A program made the translations under genes and the position numbers. From Candidatus Saccharimonadota bacterium (GTDB lineage: Bacteria; Patescibacteriota; Saccharimonadia; Saccharimonadales; Saccharimonadaceae): a stretch of DNA of 64,000 nucleotides. The notes under the pieces were generated by a model that saw only the letters and a list, made by a program, of their open reading frames with translations, did no database searches and was not told where the DNA came from. The stretch covers positions 186,001 through 250,000 of the forward strand of contig JAFXKT010000001.1 in NCBI GenBank assembly GCA_017531585.1, read 5' to 3'. Positions 60,910 to 64,000 of the stretch are shown here, piece by piece (positions within the stretch are counted from its first letter, which is position 1; each line of letters opens with the position of its first letter).

Positions 60910-62943
60910 ATGAATAGTCGTTCAGTGGACGGACTTCAGCGGAGGAGTGGATCCAAAAAAAGCAATAATTCTGTGTCGAAAAGCCAGGCAGCCATGCTAC
61001 GCCGGGCTGGTTCGCAAGCACCACAAAAGGTCAGCAAAAGCACTATTGTTTCCGTGCGCAAGACCGAGAAAGCTCCTGTCGTAGTAGACAGTAGCAGAAT
61101 AGCAAGCGTTCGCCGTAGTTCGCGCGAGGAGCTCGAAGAACACAAGCAGCAACAAATTCAAAAGAATGCCGAACTTGCTAAGGCTCAGCAACAAGCCGAA
61201 GCGCGCAAGCTCGCTCGCCGTCGTCAGCATCAGCAAGAGCAGATTGAATATAGCGAGCAAATCATGAACAAGTCTCCCAATCGAGAACTTGGCGTTATCG
61301 ATAAACCAAAGAAAAAGAAGGGTTTCCTAGGGCGCAAAAAGAAAACCGAAAAGCTTGGTCTCGAGAGAGAAGAAAGCGGCAGCGCAGCAGCAAGGGAATT
61401 TTTAGCAGATATGCATGATGTAGATGCGACAGATTTTGACGAAGTTCCAGCCAAAGAAAAACGTAAATCCTGGAACAAGCAACAAAAGCAAGCTAGGAAG
61501 GCAGCTCGCCGTGATGCTGGACGATATAAGCAGAAGAAGCACCGTAAGTGGCCTTGGGTTTTGTTGATTATTATAGTTATTCTTGGCGGCTGCGGCGTTT
61601 TGGCCTACAACTACATCAACGAAAAATACAAGAAAATCACTGGCGACGACAGCTCGATTCTCGGTCTTCTTTTCGCCGACGACAAAACTCCACTCCAAGC
61701 CGATGAAAAAGGCAGAACCAATATCCTCGTCTTCGGTACCGAAGGCTATTCAATGGACGGCTCAGATTATGATGGTGGTCTTCTAACCGACTCCATGATG
61801 ATGGTCTCTATTAATCAGGATACCGGCGACATTAAGGCTATTTCTCTACCACGTGACCTTCACTACAAGAAAGATGCCTGTACCGCTACAGGCAAATTAA
61901 ATGAGGTCTTTTATTGCCATTATTCCCAAAACGACGGTAGCGAAGAGAGCATTAAGCATTACGAAACCGAAGGCCAAGATCATCTCGCAAGCGCATTCGA
62001 AGATATCCTTGGCGTAGATATTCACTATAAAGTCCACGTAAACTGGGGCGCCATGCTCCAAGTCGTAAATGCCCTTGGCGGTATTGACGTAGTCTTCTTA
62101 TATGGTGATCAGACATGGGACGGCCCAGAGACCACAATTGAAGTCTCCGACGAACGCGGCCTTCAAGAGCAAGACGGATACACGGTCTATTTCTCTTATC
62201 CTACACAGGAAGTAATCCACCTAGATGGAACTGCAGCTCTTAGTGTAGCTAGGGCACGTAATGGCCACGGTGGCTATGGCGCTATTAGTGGCAACTTCTC
62301 GCGCGAGTATTTCCAGCAGAGAATAATCGCCGCTCTCGTTCAGAAAGCTAGAACAACTAACTTCGTAACCGATCTAGGTGCCGCTACAGGCCTCCTGAAT
62401 GCCGTTGGCGATAATCTCCGCACAACCTTCAAAGACACTGATATTAAGACCCTTATGCGCCTCGCAAAGGAGATTAATATCAATAACATGGAGACACTCT
62501 CTACGATCGAGAACTATGACGGAGAAGCCGCTCTCATGACTACTGGCATGGAAAATGGTATTAGCTACGTCCTCCCGGTCGGTATGACTTATGATAGAAT
62601 CCACAACTTCATCCAGAAGCGCCTCTATGCTGACGGTGCGGCCGCCGAAGACGCTACAATCGCCGTATTAAACGGCACTGAAGTAGCAGGGCTTGCATCG
62701 AGCAATAAGCAAACTATCGAAGATGAAGGCTTAACTGTAGATAGCGTCGGCGACGCTCCAGACGAGCTAAAAGAGCAGGACGGCTTGTTTATTTATCAAA
62801 ATAGGGAAGATGTTCCTGAGACAATTAAGAAGCTTCAGGCAATCTATCCAAACGCCACTGTTTCCTCTGAGGTTCCAGAAAGCCTCTCAGAGTACGCAGA
62901 TATAGATATCATAGTTATTATAGGAAATGGCTACGCAAACTAG
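60910..62943 (+). CDS. LCP-family (LytR-CpsA-Psr) glycopolymer ligase with LytR_C domain
   Basis: 677 residues. The first 210 are cytoplasmic, Lys/Gln/Arg-rich and partly coiled coil (about 70-115), unusually long for this family. One membrane segment lies at 214-233. The LCP domain (about 270-450) shows 'NILVFGTEG', 'LTDSMMMVSIN' and 'ISLPRDLHY' (Arg near 315), residues that bind polyprenyl phosphate and metal. The C-terminal LytR_C domain (about 600-672) starts 'IAVLNGTEVAG'. It attaches polyprenyl-linked glycans to peptidoglycan or protein. It closes the polysaccharide locus. Confidence 0.95.
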   Translation: MNSRSVDGLQRRSGSKKSNNSVSKSQAAMLRRAGSQAPQKVSKSTIVSVRKTEKAPVVVDSSRIASVRRSSREELEEHKQQQIQKNAELAKAQQQAEARKLARRRQHQQEQIEYSEQIMNKSPNRELGVIDKPKKKKGFLGRKKKTEKLGLEREESGSAAAREFLADMHDVDATDFDEVPAKEKRKSWNKQQKQARKAARRDAGRYKQKKHRKWPWVLLIIIVILGGCGVLAYNYINEKYKKITGDDSSILGLLFADDKTPLQADEKGRTNILVFGTEGYSMDGSDYDGGLLTDSMMMVSINQDTGDIKAISLPRDLHYKKDACTATGKLNEVFYCHYSQNDGSEESIKHYETEGQDHLASAFEDILGVDIHYKVHVNWGAMLQVVNALGGIDVVFLYGDQTWDGPETTIEVSDERGLQEQDGYTVYFSYPTQEVIHLDGTAALSVARARNGHGGYGAISGNFSREYFQQRIIAALVQKARTTNFVTDLGAATGLLNAVGDNLRTTFKDTDIKTLMRLAKEININNMETLSTIENYDGEAALMTTGMENGISYVLPVGMTYDRIHNFIQKRLYADGAAAEDATIAVLNGTEVAGLASSNKQTIEDEGLTVDSVGDAPDELKEQDGLFIYQNREDVPETIKKLQAIYPNATVSSEVPESLSEYADIDIIVIIGNGYAN

Positions 62944-62957
62944 TTAGAGCGCGTTTT

Positions 62958-62983
62958 AGAGGGTCTACGGACCCTCTTTTTTG
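62958..62983 (+). terminator. Terminator of the LCP gene
   Basis: AGAGGGTC and GACCCTCT around TACG, followed by T6. Confidence 0.9.
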
Positions 62984-63429
62984 ATGTCGTCCACAGATTA
63001 TCGCAGAATTAGCTTTTCCATTGCTCTATTTTCACTTCCGTCCGTGAAAAGACTTGCGTGAAAAGTCGTTACTTTTCGCAGCCTGTTCTGGTAGGGTACT
63101 AGTAGTTGCGGCTTTGCAATTACCTATATTGTGCAGAGTTTCTTTTAAAGATCTGTTGCTAGTATTTATTTTCCATAATCGACACCCATCCAGCTTGTTA
63201 CTTTTTTGACAACAATTACTCTTTCTGTTTTGAGTTGCTTTGACAATTCTGGTTTTTATGTCGTTTTATTAGTCGTTATTGATTTGCTTTTTTAGATTTT
63301 TATTATGTTATATATTCACTTGTATAAATAATTTTTCCACAGGTGTGAAAATATTACAACATTTCCCTACCTTTTTGCAACAGTTAGAGTTTTACACCAT
63401 GTGGAAAAGTGCCTTCTCTCCTCTGTTAT
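62984..63429. other. AT-rich non-coding stretch with DnaA-box-like sites
   Basis: About 445 bases without a convincing gene. TTTTCCACA occurs at 63333-63341 and inverted at 63400-63408 (each one mismatch from TTATCCACA); a weaker TCGTCCACA lies at 62987-62995. GTGAAAA occurs at 63044, 63058 and 63345 and inverted at 63029-63035. A hairpin is possible at 63056-63079, and T-rich blocks fill 63200-63330. This could be part of a replication origin, a structured RNA, or a promoter region. Confidence 0.4.
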
Positions 63430-63687
63430 TTAGGCAATTAGCAGCTGATTATGCCCTTGTAGGATTTGCTTTAGTCTTTCGTTTTGCATTCCAGCTATCT
63501 CCCGAACTAGATCCACATTATAGTAATTCTTGCCGCGCCACATACTCCCAATTCGCTTTATATATCCCCTGCCCAGCCTTGGCTCTCTTTTGATTATTTG
63601 CTCAATTTTTCTTATGTCCACACCCAAGATCCTAGTCATGACTTTTCGAGAAAGCCAGACGTTCCCTAACTGTTTCTTCTCCTTCAT
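63430..63687 (-). CDS. Small basic protein, probable nucleic-acid binder
   Basis: 85 residues, Lys/Arg-rich, no membrane segment. 'LSRKVMTRILGVDIRKIEQIIKREPRLGRGYIKRIGS' reads as a helix-turn-helix-like unit. No clear ribosome binding site or leaderless -10 is visible, so the start is uncertain. It lies between jag and the DnaA-box-like stretch. Two open frames on the other strand overlap it but look like antisense shadows. Confidence 0.55.
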   Translation of the reverse strand: MKEKKQLGNVWLSRKVMTRILGVDIRKIEQIIKREPRLGRGYIKRIGSMWRGKNYYNVDLVREIAGMQNERLKQILQGHNQLLIA

Positions 63688-63750
63688 ATTCGAAGAATTA
63701 TATATATCCGCCTTTTACCTTGCAAGCTATAGCTCAATACTTTTTAAACA

Positions 63751-63776
63751 AAAATAACCCCTTTTGGGGCTACTTT
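63751..63776 (-). terminator. Terminator of jag
   Basis: CCCC/GGGG stem extended by weak pairs, then ATTTTTG on the minus strand, just behind the stop codon at 63780. Confidence 0.7.
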
Positions 63777-63779
63777 TAT

Positions 63780-64000
63780 TTAGTCTTCTTTCTTCTTGAT
63801 ATGAAGGACGCGTTCTTTGCCTTCACCAGTACTAAAGGTTTCAATATCTGAATAATCTTCGGAGAATTTGTGAACCGTACGGCGATCGGCAGCGTTTAGA
63901 TTCAAGATTTTCTCTTGGCCAGTGCGGCGAACTTCCTGAATCCAGCGTTCGGCCTGTTGTTCAATCTTGTCCGCACGCTGACGTTTGTAATCTGCAATAT
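63780..64000 (-). CDS. jag: Jag/KhpB-type RNA-binding protein, R3H domain (5' part outside window)
   Basis: The last 73 codons, ending KKKED. The visible part has 'ADYKRQRADKIEQQAERW', then 'LNLNAADRRTVHKF' with the Arg-x-x-x-His core of the R3H domain and 'TFSTGEGKERVLHIKK', canonical for the end of SpoIIIJ-associated Jag. It binds RNA and usually follows rpmH, rnpA and yidC near the chromosome origin, which would lie to the right here. Confidence 0.9.
   Translation of the reverse strand, partial: IADYKRQRADKIEQQAERWIQEVRRTGQEKILNLNAADRRTVHKFSEDYSDIETFSTGEGKERVLHIKKKED

Noticed and set aside
63279..63757. Two plus-strand frames of 104 and 75 residues
   Set aside because: They overlap the minus-strand basic protein and DnaA-box-like sites, have Ser/Phe/Leu-rich random-looking composition and no start signals.
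1..64000. CRISPR arrays, insertion sequences, prophage genes, restriction-modification systems, rRNA
   Set aside because: I looked for regularly spaced repeats, transposase and integrase motifs, phage structural genes, methyltransferase motifs and rRNA sequence and found none.

Overview
The window looks like part of a small, gene-dense, host-associated genome of moderate GC, most likely a member of the Candidatus Saccharibacteria (TM7, Patescibacteria). This rests on inference: a giant surface adhesin, a rich surface-polysaccharide and cell-wall toolkit, many membrane proteins of unknown function, an AspRS of the non-discriminating type, almost no metabolic enzymes, TGA used as a normal stop, and start codons that sit directly behind extended -10 promoters. 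No 16S rRNA is present to settle it.

Left part (1-13 kb): a giant minus-strand adhesin runs off the left edge. It has a signal peptide, an internal membrane hairpin, InlB-type repeats and at least 1,800 residues of beta-helix-like modules. It is followed by small membrane and zinc-ribbon proteins, a CAU tRNA, a DegV protein and a CmpB-like permease.

Centre-left (13-31 kb), mostly minus strand: an operon of AEC transporter, HD-domain protein, Na/Ca exchanger and a tail-anchored protein; then glmS with an ABC exporter, a glycosyltransferase with a Wzx-type flippase, tRNA-Asn, an MFS transporter with a small upstream ORF and inverted repeats, a protein with homing-endonuclease-type repeats, a CDF metal transporter, a polyprenyl sugar-phosphate transferase and a LexA-like DNA-binding protein without peptidase.

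Centre-right (31-46 kb): MurC-type ligase, aspS, smpB, two glycosyltransferases, a dus-glutaredoxin-hydrolase operon, and a 1,044-residue membrane protein of unknown function.

Right part (46-64 kb): a lysozyme-like enzyme with three ricin-type lectin domains, then a surface-polysaccharide locus made of two converging gene groups that meet at a bidirectional terminator (57.2 kb), an LCP (LytR-CpsA-Psr) ligase, a roughly 450-bp AT-rich non-coding stretch with DnaA-box-like sites, and the R3H end of jag at the right edge. GlmS, GalE, the sugar transferase, many glycosyltransferases, flippase, EpsG-like polymerase, Wzz-like protein and LCP protein together could build and attach a surface glycan; adhesin and lectin would serve contact with a host cell.

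The clearest window-wide regulatory signal is an extended -10 (TGN-TANAAT) with little visible -35. In about a dozen genes the ATG lies exactly 6-7 bases downstream, which predicts leaderless mRNAs.
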